This document shows positions 1 to 12,290 of a stretch of 64,000 nucleotides of DNA, in pieces (within the stretch, counting starts at the first letter, position 1; the number at the start of each line of letters is the position of its first letter). The notes under the pieces are model-generated. The model searched no databases and was not told where the DNA came from. It worked only from the letters and a program-made list of their open reading frames with translations. A program made the translations under genes and the position numbers. The DNA comes from Isoetes taiwanensis. Lineage: Eukaryota; Streptophyta; Lycopodiopsida; Isoetales; Isoetaceae. The stretch is taken from contig JAJEKV010000014.1 of assembly GCA_021234155.1 (NCBI GenBank), forward strand, positions 2,976,190 to 3,040,189, read 5' to 3'.

Positions 1-39
1 TTCAGTGTACTTCGTTCAGTTACGTATTGCTCAAAGTTA

Positions 40-430
40 GGACAAATTAGGACAATTATGGTGTGACCACTCACACGAAATGCTTGAAAACAAATCCGAG
101 AATGGCGGATTTGGTTTTAGGCACTCTGTGAGGTGGGACCCATTTGGTCGGATGTGCCAAACATACAGAAACTAAGGATGAATCTACTCATCTCGATAAA
201 TTAGGTGGGATTATTGCCTTACTTTCTTCATTTGGTCATGTTTTGGCATAGATGGAGTGCTCGACCACTCATGGTCTTGAGGAGCAAAATCAGAATGGCG
301 ATTTAATTACGGGTTGGTCAGGTTTTAGCATAGATGATTAACTTTCGACCACTCTACGGTCTTGTGAGCAAATCAGGAATGGCCCGGTTGGTTTGGGCGC
401 TGCTGTGAAGAGGTGAGAGATAAAACAACG
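40..430. repeat. Minisatellite, ~195 bp units (copy 1)
   Basis: Successive units share the phrases GACCACTCAC, GTCTTG(T)GAG, AAATC(C)GAGAATGGCG, TTGGTTT and CTCTGTGAGG, separated by a segment with CTTTCTTCATTTGGTCATG and TTTTGGCATAGATG. Roughly two and a half units are visible. No coding potential is evident. Confidence 0.7.
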
Positions 431-579
431 AGTTTTTGCTCAATTTTGTTGATTCCAAATCACGGAACTTAGTAAGCACACCCCTAATTAAGCATGATTT
501 AACACATTAATTTGACAAAACCATAGAATTTGTATTTACAAAATTATTTACAATAGACTTAACGGTCTTCTTTCTTAAT

Positions 580-1205
580 ATGCCAGCCAGCCCTCATGTC
601 CTTGGAGCATGCATGTTGTTACTGCCCCATGAGTCGCATGCTACCGAGTCTTCAAAGTGTTGGACAATCTTACCGCTCATTTGCCTCTTTTTGTGTAGCA
701 GGATAACATGTCATCGATTCCAACGATCTTGTCAAACTCACACCCAAAATCCTATAGAAGTGAGTCACCAAGTGAGGGTCACCGGGATCAACTTGATCCA
801 TAAGCTCCTCAGAGTGCACGATCTCCCGGGCAACTCTGGCAAAACTTAATTGATCTTTCTCACGATCGGCTTCCTCAGTCTTTGGTCTCTCGGGCCAGTG
901 TATTCTTCTTGATTAGCCTGCCTCCTTCGACGGTGACCACCATGCTCCTCGTAGTATTTAGAGTATTCACCATTGCATCTTCATGTCTTTGGTTATACTC
1001 CTTGAGTTTCTTCATTACTCAAGCTCATGCTTGAGTGCATAGGACTCTCCATGAGCCTAGAAGCACAACTTCTTGTCTGCTGGGATGCTTGGGGGACTGA
1101 CCATCTTGGGTCTGGGGTACCTACTGCTACCGGCTCCCTCCTCTTTATTCCACACGCATTCGAGGGTCCTAAGCCCTCGGTGGGAACATAGTTATATCCC
1201 CTCAT
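580..1205 (-). pseudogene. Unrecognised coding-like remnant (copy 1)
   Basis: Read on the minus strand, this stretch gives plausible charged protein in pieces spread over different frames, for example a segment with EEADREKDQLSFARVAREI followed by MDQVDPGDPHLVTHFYR. The pieces are separated by frame breaks and stops. I do not recognise a family. The counterpart at 13100-13767 reads on further towards the N-terminal side. It may be the C-terminal part of a transposon or plant protein; because the region is rich in consensus-like indels, the frame breaks may not be biological. Confidence 0.25.
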
Positions 1206-1259
1206 CGACTTCGATTGTCGGATGAGGGATGGCGATAATGAACCCAGTTATCTTGCACC

Positions 1260-3720
1260 ATTACCTTAATTGTGCCGTTATTTTTAACCCCATAATCTAG
1301 CAGATTTTTAGGGAAGCCAATGTGAAGCACAATTAAGTTAATTTTTAACCCTACTTGACACTTCTTGAGCGATTAATGAGCTGACTTGTTCAGGGCCAAC
1401 GACCCATGTAGTAGATCTCCTGCGAGATTGACAATACTAGATCTCGGGAACTCTCAACTAGGCGGCTACTACATGCTGTCCCAGGTAGGACAAAGGATGT
1501 CAGTATTCCCTCCAAGAAGCACCATGCACAAAGGCGCGGTATTGTAGCGTGATGGTTAAGGTCTTCGGAGGTGGCACATGAGAGATCACAAGTAGCTCTA
1601 GATAATGGTCATTTCCAAGATGAGCTTTCATGGCTCTATGCGGTGGCCGAATTCAAAGCACCTCGTTTCTATATCAACTGACCTCACACCTAAGCTACGA
1701 GGTGGGGCATGGAGTTTTCAAATGGCAACCTTAGCGGAGTTTTGTTGGTAGCCGGCTTTGGATGGAAATGGCGATACCACATTGTACTTTTGGGTTTGTG
1801 TTTGGGCTTGATGAGATAAATGACCTTCCCCTAGATTTCTTTGACTTGGCATTCTATTTTGGGGCCCTAACGCGTCATTATGAGCGATTTTTGTGTGACC
1901 TTTGGGGTTGTCTAAACTAGCGGGTATTAGGTGGTGGTTTCACTCATTTGGGGTTGATTATTGTGTTTTTGCTATGCGTCATTATAGTCATTCGTCCAGC
2001 TCAATGGAGCACCACTTCACTTTATGGTTCTTATCCACATAAGAAGAGCGCATAGCATTCTCTCTTCACATGATCATACCTATAAAACTTATAATGGAGA
2101 TCATTGTGCCTTGCTTATGTGGTGCTGGCAGGAAAAGGCATCCTTTTCTTACCTTTTACGATACCCATTTACAACACCTTGAATTTGTTTTAGGATCAAG
2201 TCGATTAGCTAGCGAGGGATCGCGTAGTCTTTTCGGTCACGGATCTTTCACCATAGGCTGATAAATTTGTGGCTTTGGAAAAGCATCTTGAGCGGTTCTT
2301 GATCTCGGGTAAACCACTAATGTGGTATTTCGTTCTAATATACTTAGCATTATAATCTTTCTGCAAAATTTTCTTGAAACTTATTCTGAGATGCTTATAA
2401 GGTCGAGATGAAATTTTTTGTGAGTTCTTGAACAACGAGTTTCTTGGCACAGCCAAAGTTGCTTGTGTTTTTATATAAAGCTTAGAAAAATTGTTGGCTA
2501 TTTCCATCATTTCTCGGATTCTTTCTTATTGGCAGAAAGGTTGAGGATATTCAAGATATGATTAGAATGTCTTTTTATGAGGAGGGTCTTTGTGGAATTT
2601 TGGAATTATTAGAATGGATTTGAAGTGAAAGTAGGATCAATTTAGGGGCCGAGCTAGGGATATTATGTGGCGAGGGGAGAAGCTTATATATCATGAACGG
2701 ACTTTTGGGAGGAGTCTTGGCTGACTGGCATGTGTTTCTAGCCTACTTAGGTGATTGTTTTTACATCACGACAATGCAAAAACTAAGTTGATCTCATATT
2801 ATGGTACTTTCTTCTGCACGATTCGGTGTCTCAGTTATACTTTTGGTTCTTCAATATGTAAAAGCAGGAACCTATTTTTCCTAGTACCTTCTTGTTTACT
2901 CTGGTTTACCATATGGGAGATTACCATGCGCTTCATGTATATTACAGGCGTGAGAGAATAAGTTTACGCACATAAGGACGAAGATGTGGAGACTTGTCTG
3001 TGGTAAATGCTATGTAAAGAAACGAACATACTTATTATTCTGAAATAATATTAAAAAAAACTAGTTCCCCGAAAAATAAATAAAAATGAAATAAGCTTGT
3101 TTTGGCCTCTTAGAAATTCTTGATGCTCGATGGTTGCAAAAACAACTGAGACCATTTGCATTTGTGGTGATATCTCAAAAAGGTGCTTGTTAAAGCGCCC
3201 CTTAGAGTGCTTAGGTCGGGGTTGAAAAAGTGGGGTTGGTACCAAAATTCGGTTGATGCTGAGATTTACACTTGGAGACATGAGTCAAGGTACACTGTGG
3301 TAGCAAATTACATGTTGTGATTTTTGTAGAGCGGCAAATTTCCGACTTAAAATCCTAGGGGTTGCGTACTACATACCACCTAAAGAATATAGCATGATAT
3401 ATAATATACCTTACAATCTAGATTAGAATTTAAGCGTGGTTAAATAAAAGTAGAAATTAAAAAGCAAGTAAATAAGTTAGCCTATGTGAATAGTGAAACT
3501 AAAACTAATCCATCATCTCTCCTCCTAAGCCTCCTCTCACATTGGATTTTCCCTTCTCGATTTCTAAGCTCTCTTAGCAAAGCATTCATAGCAATGACCG
3601 CGTTTTAAATTCCCATGCTTGCTGTAATTTTATACCTTTCGAAGACAGAGTAATGCATCAGCACAGAAAATTAAATGTAATGGGCAAATTCCATTATTAT
3701 ATTTGGATGGCTGGAATTTC
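1260..3720. other. No recognisable gene (copy 1; counterpart 13770-16240)
   Basis: No protein family, RNA gene or element ends were recognised. A short inverted repeat, CATGTAGTAG with CTACTACATG, occurs near 1405-1475. A minus-strand open stretch of 101 codons at 2205-2510 has a matching 79-codon stretch at 14613-14852, sharing KYHISGLP, so a coding relic is possible but unidentified. Confidence 0.4.
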
Positions 3721-3727
3721 ATTTACT

Positions 3728-3860
3728 TGGTGGTGGTCTAGTGGTTAAAGGAGCCTTGGATTGGGGTGATCCCCCACCAGGTTCAAAACCCCACAGCTAC
3801 CATCGAGGGTAGGAAGGCGTGGGTTATCGAGGAACCAAAAATAAATACAATAAAAATTGG
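3728..3860 (+). mobile_element. tRNA-derived SINE (copy 1)
   Basis: A pol III promoter-like pair is visible: an A-box-like TGGTCTAGTGG at 3734-3744 and a B-box-like GGTTCAAAACC at 3780-3790, spaced as in tRNA genes and tRNA-derived SINEs. A short A-rich end with AATACAATAAAAATTGG follows. The tRNA cloverleaf is not complete, so a SINE is more likely than a functional tRNA. Confidence 0.75.
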
Positions 3861-4059
3861 AATTTCTAGTTTGACTTTATAAAATCAGATAACATAAATT
3901 TATGTGCTAGGGAATCGCTGGTTTGAGGAATTTACGGCGGAGAAGCCGGCGGTGGCCTTGTGGCGTTACCAATAGATAGAAATTTAGATGCTTGCATTTC
4001 TTGTTTGGGCAATGGCAGTGCGGCTATGGCGCTCTCTGATACGTCGATCGCGCTTGAGG

Positions 4060-4137
4060 ATCTGGTTCAAGATTTTTTGGTCTACTACTTGGCTGCCTAG
4101 TGGCATGGCGTTAAAATACTATCTATCTATCTATCTA
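4060..4137 (+). mobile_element. Retroposon 3' tail ending in (CTAT)n (copy 1)
   Basis: The sequence GCCTAGTGGCATGGCGTTAA runs into a CTATCTATCTATCTATC microsatellite. This is the usual form of a LINE or SINE 3' end with a short simple-repeat tail, similar to the LINE end at 40222-40578. No reverse-transcriptase coding sequence is visible upstream, so it is heavily 5' truncated. Confidence 0.45.
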
Positions 4138-4339
4138 AATTAGCACGGCTTCAGGTGCTTTGATGGCGATTTCTTTGTTCACGAGGCTTTTGGTTTTACG
4201 CATTACTTTTAGCCGAGATTTTGGATTAAATGCATAACTATTTATTGGTATTTTCCTTTTTTGTAGGTTTTGAAGGTTTCTTATAATGTTGAAAGATCGG
4301 TCCTGAACCTTATTTCTACCTCCAAATATGTCTCATTGC

Positions 4340-6510
4340 GGTTAATGTGATGTCCCTACTTCTTGCTCGATGCACACATACATTATCGGAAGATAAGAGA
4401 ATTTGACGACCAAAGCTGGCGGGGGCCATCCTGACACTACTCCCGGTGGAATGAGCCGATGGGAAGAGTGGATGTGTCATTCACTGTCTTCGCCGAGATT
4501 AAACCCTAGCTGCAGCATGAATAAACATGAGCATAGTATATCCAATACATTCACCTCGAAGGGTGAGAACACATCATAATCACCACAATCAACATGAACA
4601 ATAACAGCAAAGGAAGTCCTACCGGGGCTCCAGACTCAAGGGGAGGTTTGGCCAGCGGCTTGGGCCTCAGGAAGTCATTGCCTTGTTTAGTTTTCTCTAA
4701 AAGAGTGGCACAACTTTCAGGTGCTTTGATGGCGATTTCTTCTTTGTTCCGCGAGGCTTCCGGGTTTACTTGCATGCTTTTTGTGAGATTTTTGGATTAA
4801 ATGCATAACTATTTGTGTGATATTTTCCTTTTTGCTTTGGGTTTTGAGGTTTCTTATAATGTGGCTGAAAGATCCAGTCACAAGAAAGACCTTATTCTAC
4901 TTCTAAATATGTCGTTGCGGTTAATGTGACGTCCCTAGCCTTATATGATGCACACATGCATTAGCCGGAAGATGGAGCATTCCCGACAACCAAGCGGGGG
5001 CCATCACACGATGCCGCCAGTGGAATGAGCGATTAAGGGAAGAGTGGATGTGTGGCTGCACATCTTCCTTGAATTACGTGAATAAACATGAGCACATAAT
5101 AGCGGTATATCAATACATTCACCTGAAGGGGTGAACACATCATAATCACCATATATATAACAACATCAACATGAACAATAACAACAAAGGAGATCCTACC
5201 AGGCTTTCGGACTCAAAGGGGTTGTTGAAAGCTGGCTTGGGCCTCCCGAGGGAATCATTGCGGGAGCTTGATTCATGGCAATGGATTTGGGCATAAAATT
5301 TATAGGTGAGGTAGTCCACACCATCACCCCTCGCATTGCACACTTTGCGGTGTAGGTTGAAAGAGAGTATTGGGACGAGGCATTATGCAGTTACATAGCC
5401 AAGAGCGGCTACTAAGGGTTGCATCTCGAGCGATGAGGCGGGAGGAAGTCACCTCTCCTCGGGGGGCATCATGCCCATCGAGGTAGCTGAAGGGCCCGCG
5501 CCCTTATTGACTTAACCTCATGGAAGGCTGACGCGCCGCCCCAGGTGTCGATCTCATGCCTTACCCACCGCAGGTAGCAAGCCGTAAGCCTAGCTCACTA
5601 AGGTTCTGGTAGGCTTTGCACACCGAAGGGAACTCTTACTGTGATGGGACAAGTCCCCTTTTTCGCCGGCCTAGCCCCTCACCCACAACAGTAGGCTTGC
5701 TTGTGCACAGGGCACTTAAGTAATTAGAACTAGTAGGCTACCTAAGATAAAATACACTTCTACGAGGGCTTTGGGCCTCTGCCCCCCTTCCCAGCCATGG
5801 AGGTCACAAGAGTGAAATACCAACATCATCACATAACTAAAATGAAGAATAACATGTCATCTACCTAAACATCCGGTGTTAGGTTCCTTTGTTAGGAGCT
5901 TATGATCTACCGGGATGCACGTAAAGGCCTCTACTCTTGGACTACATGCTAAACTAGCTTATTGCCTAGCCAAAAGCTGGCTTTTATGAGAATAGTGATT
6001 ACACAAGTCGCCCGACCTGCTCCAAATCCTGGGAATGCATCCATACCTCTACGATCCTGCCTTTAAGGCTACTTGCTACTCGGCCTTGATTACATTTATG
6101 CAAAGGCTTCTGAGGAAGCTTGGCAATGCAGTTTGGAGTCCTAGCTTGGCGGAATGGCTCCAAGAGAGAACCTAAATGCGAGAAAAAAGAAGGAAGGGAG
6201 CTCAAGAAAACCCTAAATGCAAAAGAGAAAAAGGTTTAAGGTTTAAGGAAGCCCTTATATAGAAACCCTTAGGGTTAAGAGTTAAACATTGGCCAAATGG
6301 GGTTTAGCCATTTGGCAATGGGAATCCATGGGATTTATAATTGTGTATGTTTATTTAACATGCACAACATTGATTACCCCCCTAGGTGCAACTCTTGCCC
6401 CCCAAATTACAACCTTTTTCGACCTCAGTACGTATCGACACGTGACATATGCATTGTATTTATCGCGATATAATATATGTATTGGTAGTATATTATAACA
6501 GGCAAATCGA
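4340..6510 (-). repeat. LTR-like block on the minus strand (copy 1)
   Basis: Read on the minus strand, this block follows the same order of short phrases as the LTRs at 31326-34034 and 49591-51249: a TATATAAG promoter-like box, a GGGAAGGGGG-type tract with AGAGGCC, GTGAGCTAGGCTTA, ATGAGATCGACACCT, CCCTTCGAGGTGAATGTATT, and an end resembling GTAGGGACATCACA. An internal ~575 bp segment near the minus-strand 3' end is duplicated (4140-4710 and 4711-5270). No internal retrotransposon domains adjoin it, so it is probably a solo or decayed LTR. Ends are approximate. Confidence 0.5.
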
Positions 6511-8160
6511 TTAATGAGTTAACCCTCTGCTTGGTAGAGATTCAAATGTTTACGCTTGCATGCTTTCTAACTTTGGGATGTCGGCATCAGCTCTACTTTG
6601 CTTAGGCATATTTTCTTGGGGAGACTCTTGCGACGCGGAAGATCAAGGTCCTTATCGACTTATTATTTCTCTTTTTACTTAGCCAGTACCAGGAGCTTCT
6701 TCCTCAATTTTAGATTCTTGTTCTCTTTAGCAGGCTAGCGACTCTACCCCTCACAGTTTTGCGGCCCAACTTGTCGCATGAATTCCCACAAGAATTATTT
6801 CTTTTCTGTCAATTTGCTCCTCACATTCATCAATGGTGCAAAGAAATGAAGCCTATTTGGGGCATCAATCCACACATTAGTTTGACTCTTTTGCATTCTG
6901 TTGCGGCTGAAGTAATTTGAAGTTGGCATCTAGATATCTTGCTTTCGAATAATAAGAATGAGTTTGAATAGATCAGAAGTTCTTGAAGTTTGCCTCCCCA
7001 TTTTTACTGCTTTCTGACCGGGCTGATCGATCTCCTTTTCTGATCTATTTCCTTTTATCTCTTCGACCCACCGGTCGGATCTATCTCCTTTTTATCTCTT
7101 ATAGCCCGGTCCACCATTGTAGCTTCTGTCCACCATCATCTTCTCTTTGGCTCTGCACGGATCCTGAAAAATGCAAGGTAGGGGAGCACAAAAAAGAAGC
7201 TGTACAAGTCTACGATGGCGGGGGCATTTTACCGTCGAGCATTTTTTGTAACGGTTTGTATCACGTTTTGTAATAGTTTAGTATTAAAAGTGTTCAAAGT
7301 TATTAGGTGTTTTAATTCGGTGTTATGGCTGGCGATCTAGCGGCCTTGACCGAGCTCCCACCGAGCCAAAAGTTATCTATTTTAAACACTTAGCAAAAAT
7401 CGGGAATTTCCACCTACTATATTAAACACTTAGCAAAACAAGGTCTTTGCACACGAAGGGTTGCCCTCAGGTTATCTGAAGGGATGTGCGCATAGTCTTT
7501 GATGCATAGTGCTCGAATTAAGAATAAGTTCATGATTGTTTTAACTTCATTGATCTCAACAAAGCTAATGTTAAACACATGTTACTCCTTGCAAAACATA
7601 TTGGTCCGGCAAAAATTGAAAGTTTTGCAAGTTTTTAGCACAAAATCACGACAATCCTATGCTTTGCAAGTTGAAGCTCTGCTCAAAAAATATATCGCGA
7701 CAACAAAACTTTGCTCAAAAATATTTGTGGCAACAAGAAGCTTTGCAACATGAATTGAATCTCTTTCAAGTTAAAATGCATTGAATGGATGCCTTGGCTT
7801 TGAGAGGCTCAAAGCAAATTAGAAAGGCCATGAGGAGAATCCTCGGTGATCCATGGATCTCAGCGGAAAGTATGTGTAAGCCTCTGTAAACAATATAGCA
7901 AACTGAAACATCCTAAGTAGCTAAAGGAGGAAATCAACCGAGACTCCGTTAGTAGCGGCGGCAGCCGGATTAGACATCATCATATTTTTATCAAGTTTTG
8001 GGCATTCCATCTAGAAGGAATCATCGATTCTTAAGCCCTTGATTGATGATATGGCGCTGACTTCCGGTGAAGCTTAAAGAGTGTTGCAAACCCCTGATTC
8101 TGCCCCCTCTTCCATAGGCAATCGAATAGGCATATGTCCCAAACATTAGATTTCAAAATT
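6510..8160. other. No recognisable gene (copy 1; counterpart 19030-20690)
   Basis: No protein family is recognised. Short repeats occur: TCTCCTTTTTATCTCTTA-type units near 7010-7110, and AAGCTTTGC/GCTCAAAAA units near 7600-7760. The duplicate at 19030-20690 has the same content. Confidence 0.4.
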
Positions 8161-8166
8161 TTGCTT

Positions 8167-8525
8167 TTATTTTAGGTAGCCAATTTTGCACCTTTGCTCA
8201 TAGGTCAAGCTTGTACACGAAAAATTTATAAGCTCTTTGCAAATGGGATGTGTGTAAAGCAAAAGCGAGTTAAGGGGTGTCAACTTATGTCGGTATCTTC
8301 CCACTTTTATATCCACTTTAAATCTTCCAAGAATTTGTATAGCTTCAGTATTACCCTTCCATGCGGTAGAATGCATTGGGTTTCTTCCATGTCTATCTCA
8401 TGTTTACTAGAGGCTGACATCTGCACCCACAGCCAGGTGAGGAAGCAAGCTTAGCAGCTATGCAATCAATATTTTTGCTTGTCCCATAAGCGGCTACATA
8501 ATGAAAGAAGCTGTAACAACATCAC
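8167..8525 (-). pseudogene. Ankyrin-repeat-like coding relic (copy 1)
   Basis: Minus-strand translation gives ankyrin-repeat signatures in broken frames: FHYVAAYG near 8500 and MHSTAWKGNTEAIQIL near 8330-8380, which fit the ankyrin pattern of L.H.AA..G..E.V..LL. The reading frame changes within the relic and no complete protein can be assembled. Ankyrin repeats are protein-protein interaction modules and the parent protein is unknown. The breaks may partly be sequence errors because the duplicate at 20700-21040 is broken at other places. Confidence 0.55.
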
Positions 8526-9559
8526 CATTGGTTTGCGGATCTGCTTGATATCATGTGGTTGTTTATTGGTGCTTAAACATGAAAAATGTATTTTGCTATT
8601 CAATATATATATATGAAGCGGTATAACTTTAATATTAGAACTAAGAGACCAATACAAGTTGATGAAGACACAAACAAGTCCCCAAGACAAGTCTAGTGCC
8701 CATACTACTAATTTATGGGGCCTGGCGCCCCCATGTATAAATTAAATTAGGTTTCACAATTGGGCATTTCACACACGGAGAAAATATCAGGAACTTTCTC
8801 CCTTGAGGTGTTAGGAGTCATAAAGGTTGACTTTTTGTTTTGATAAAGCATGTATGAAGTTTTTATTATGACTAAATGCGATGACCAAATTTCTAGCATT
8901 ATGCTCGAAGCAATATGGATTCCCAATGTGTATTTCAAACCTACGATGACCAAGGACTTAGCTCGGTATTTTCAATGGTCGAGGAGAAAATAATATCAAA
9001 AAGCGGTGAGAATAGTTTAAATTAACGACTTTCTACTCCATCTTCCAACTAATTCTACTCCTTTTCGCTGTATATATGACAAATCCATATGTTCACCACC
9101 AATTATTATTGGGCTGATTCAAAATGCTTTCATCAAGTCTTTGAGGCTTTGAACTGCCATATTCATCTTCTTCTTCCTTAAATGTCTTACACCAATCTTC
9201 GGCTTACAGTACTTTCCGGTATTTTCATTTCCTAATAAAACACATGCTCAAACCCCAGTTAGAAGTAAGCTCACATTGACCTTTGCAAAGAATTTAGCAA
9301 CATACAAAGGTTACAACTTGACATGGGGATATTGAAGTAGGTTAAATTGTAAGAAATGAAGAGTGATTCAAGGATCTAATGGCGGGAAGGCTTCTTGATC
9401 CCTTGGATCCCACCCATGCTTGATTGGAGGAATTTGCTATGATGATGCTTTTGGCCTGATGCCCATTCAAAATCATGAAAGTTGTAAAATTACAACAAAG
9501 GCGGGGCTTTTTGGCCGGATTACAAAATATCTGTATGCAACTTGAGAGACCTAAAATGG

Positions 9560-10400
9560 GTATTTTGCTATGCTAAAGCGATGATCCATGGTGCAAGTAC
9601 TCTAACTAGATGGGATATACACAGCGGTATGTATAACTCTAAAAGAAAGAGATTAAAAGGCTTGGCGAGGGAGATATTGGTTGCTTGGAGGGCAGATTCT
9701 GAGTTAAGTGGCTAGAAATATCAAAAGATTTTTATGCCCTTTAGGATTGAAGTATCCTCGTGAAAGTAGAGAGTGGATTTTTACACCTTGCAACCAAGAA
9801 TAGTCCGATCCAGCTATAACAAGCGGAGTGCTAGCTTCTGCGCTCCAGAGTTAGAACAAAGCCTTTAAGAAGAAATGTGAAGATCTGAGGTCAACATTAA
9901 AGAATAGTTAATGAGAAAGATATAGTACCCAAAGCCGGGGTTATTATTCAACGAAAACTTCAAGATGCTTGAAATTTTGTGGATAACACGCCATGGACAT
10001 ATTCTCATGTGGGCCTGAGTTTGTGTTGAATACGATATATCGAATATCTGACCCATTGAACCACAATGCATCACCATAACTTGGAAGCTCATTTGCATCG
10101 CTAGATGGGTACCTTGGATTTGGAAAAAGGGTTACGTTCAAAAGCGGACGAGAGACCCAGCTTTATAGAATGGCGATCTAAAGAGATAGTTTATGACCAA
10201 ATCAAGTGGAAATTCTCCATCCTTATTAAAAAGCGCACAAGATAAAACTAACACAATTTACTCATGATGCAGATTAGATGCTTCTATTTGATTTGCCATA
10301 ATCTTGAGAGAATGCAACACATTTCGATTGAAATGGAAGAGGATAATAGAAAGGAACTAGATACAACCTAGATTATCATTGTCCTCTGCTTGGAAGGAAC
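9560..10400 (+). pseudogene. Class-3 lipase (PLA1/DAD1-like) relic (copy 1)
   Basis: Plus-strand fragments match, in order, the lipase signatures listed for the better copy at 22090-22925, but with more frame breaks. Class-3 lipases of this plant family are chloroplast or cytosolic phospholipase A1 enzymes acting on membrane glycerolipids. The GxSxG serine motif is not seen. A MITE follows directly at 10409. Confidence 0.5.
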
Positions 10401-10408
10401 TTGTCATT

Positions 10409-10678
10409 GGGTCAAAGCATGGGTTGGGGGCATTTTGCGCCGACCAAGCACCCTAAGCACCTAATGTGCTTGAAATTTTACTTATTTTTATCTTTTTTCT
10501 ATAACTCAAGTCAAGCTGAAATTTTTGTATTCCAAGGCGTAATATGAATGCGTTTTAGGGGAAAAATATCAAAAATAAAAGAAAATATTTTTTAAAATAC
10601 AAAGAAAATAGCTCGAAAAGCACCCCCCAAGCACCATGTGTGGCACACAAAAGTGTCCCCACCTCCATGCTTTGACCC
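10409..10678. mobile_element. 270 bp MITE present only in copy 1
   Basis: The element begins GGGTCAAAGCATGG and ends CCATGCTTTGACCC, an inverted terminal repeat of at least 14 bp that continues imperfectly. It is flanked by CATT (10405-10408 and 10679-10682; CATTG if one terminal G is assigned to the target). The duplicate copy has a single uninterrupted GTCATTGCAAG at the corresponding site, so this is a clean filled/empty pair. No transposase is encoded. Subterminal AAGCACC-type repeats recall the larger TIR element at 53701-55377. Confidence 0.88.
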
Positions 10679-10987
10679 CATTGCAAGAACTCAAACGCGA
10701 AGGAGCGTGTTGTTCTTTGTTTTTAGTTGTTCGGGAGAGCAAATGCGTAAGCAAGAAACTTGTTAGTTGCAGAACCAAAGCACAATCTCGGCTCCCGAAC
10801 ACGGGGAACCCGGGCTTAAAAAACTATGGCGGGGCGGATAGAGCGACCTAAAGCCTATCGGTTTGGCATAAGGCTTTGCTACCGAGGAAAGGGATCACCG
10901 AACATCAAAGCTCTAAACCCGTAGCCATGACCTTGGGGAACCTTGGAATGCATGGCCTTGGACAATATGGCGGCCGATGATAATCCT

Positions 10988-11337
10988 TCAGCGATAGAAA
11001 GATCGGTCGCTTGAAAAGCCTTCTATTTTAGCAGCGAGGTACACGTTGATGGGTGGTCCTCTTCTTGGTTGAAGAAGGAGAACTAATTGGCAGAACCACC
11101 CGGAACTTTTACTACCATGCGCAAGCAAAAGAAGAGCACACGGCGAGAGCAACCATAGCCAGGCGCGATCCTGAAGGGGATTAGGGCGGCAACAGGGCTG
11201 ACCGCCCGGTTCTTGCAGCAGCGGCCGGTTGGAAGCGATCTGACATATTCTAAGCATATGCGGCATATATTTGGATATCCCGAAACCCATATAAGCGAGG
11301 GTTTGCCCCCTAGGGGCAAAAAAATCCAAATTTCCAC
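10988..11337 (-). CDS. Hypothetical coding-like stretch (copy 1)
   Basis: Two overlapping minus-strand open stretches share YMGFGISKYMP or its shifted version with the duplicate at 23149-23578. Composition includes Ser/Lys-rich parts. No family is recognised. The frame differs between the copies because of small indels, so no reliable protein can be given. Confidence 0.2.
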
Positions 11338-11559
11338 CTCTTGGTGGTTTTGTTTATAAGAATTCCTTTTTTTTAACCCGCTTGGAATACCCGGCGGTCA
11401 ATGAAATTAAAGTCAAGATGCGGTTCTTGCCGTGGAGATCACGAAGTTCGTCCTATTCTATAACCCCTGTCTCGGCACTCTGGGGAGATTCTTGATGTCG
11501 TGGAGGCTTAAGTATGCCTCCCTTGGATAATCAGGGGGTCAAGCTTGTGATGCCTTACC

Positions 11560-12290
11560 CCAAGTTGTTGGGGCTATTCTTGTGGCTCTGCCCTTCTTGA
11601 AGCTTTGGGTACGCTGCTCACGCTTCTTTGCCTTTCTTGTACTAAGTCGACGTCGGCGATATCTTCTGCGTTCGGCTGGCGTCGCTCTCTTCTTCTTCCT
11701 CGCCTCCTTGTATGCAAAGCATCTGCTCTTCTTAATTTCTTTGCCATGGCCATAGGATTCGGCGTCTAAGGGTTGCCTGATGGTTCTCCTATATGGGTTT
11801 GGGCTCGATGAGATAGAAAATAAGCTCGGTTGCGGTGTAAGAAAAGTATCTCCTCAGATTGACAGATATGGACATGTAGTTAGGCAAGCAGCTAGCCTTG
11901 TTTTTTCTAGGTACTTGTCTATATTGGGGATGTCTTGCGAGCTATCTTGAGGGCCATGCTTGGAGCAAGTATCTATGCAAAGGTGGGAGCTCTCTTAGGG
12001 AAGGTCCTATCTTAGCATGGAACTCAAACATGATGTCTTGGTAGAAAGGAATGGCATTGATGGTAGCCTCCACATCAACCTCCTTCTGGAAGGCGGCAAA
12101 GGCGGAGTTGATGTCGGCCTCGGCCACATGGTATGTGTGTGTACCATCGCCCTAAATGCAGAGAGGTTGTCATGGTATAAAGCGGTTGGGGATATCAAGC
12201 GGATGGGGAAAGGGGGCTGGAAAATGGAAACTTGGAGTGAGGAGCAAAGGTGTAGTATGCAAATGAGGGTTGTGGTCTATTTATAGAAGC
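11560..12290 (-). CDS. Unrecognised minus-strand gene-like region in the spacer
   Basis: The minus strand has a TATAAATAG box at about 12276-12285. Downstream comes an open frame reading HTYHVAEADINSAFAAFQ and then DIMFEFHAKIGPSLREL, ending in a stop at about 11942. After a gap, a second start near 11755 gives a highly basic stretch with RRRGRRRRERR followed by DVDLVQERQ. The order promoter, acidic/neutral ORF, basic ORF resembles a small gene or the gag end of a retroelement. The region is unique to the spacer between the two duplicates. No family match was recognised. Confidence 0.3.

Larger units (their letters stand above)
32..11391. repeat. Copy 1 of an ~11.3 kb direct segmental duplication
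   Basis: This block is repeated in the same orientation and order at 12424-23656. Similarity begins near CAAAGTTAGGACAAATTAGG and ends near GCTTGGAATACCC, where both copies diverge abruptly. Landmarks match in order: minisatellite, SINE, (CTAT)n tail, LTR-like block, ankyrin relic, lipase relic. Differences are mostly 1-4 base indels, homopolymer length changes and scrambling around CAG/CTG/CGG, and they hit non-coding and coding-like stretches equally. One clean large difference exists: a 270 bp MITE is present here only. A real duplication, a false duplication of two haplotypes in the assembly, or a mix of both are all possible. Confidence 0.92.

Noticed and set aside
3728-3860. Functional tRNA gene
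   Set aside because: Only A- and B-box-like words are present; the acceptor stem and anticodon arm cannot be drawn, and an A-rich retroposon-like end follows.
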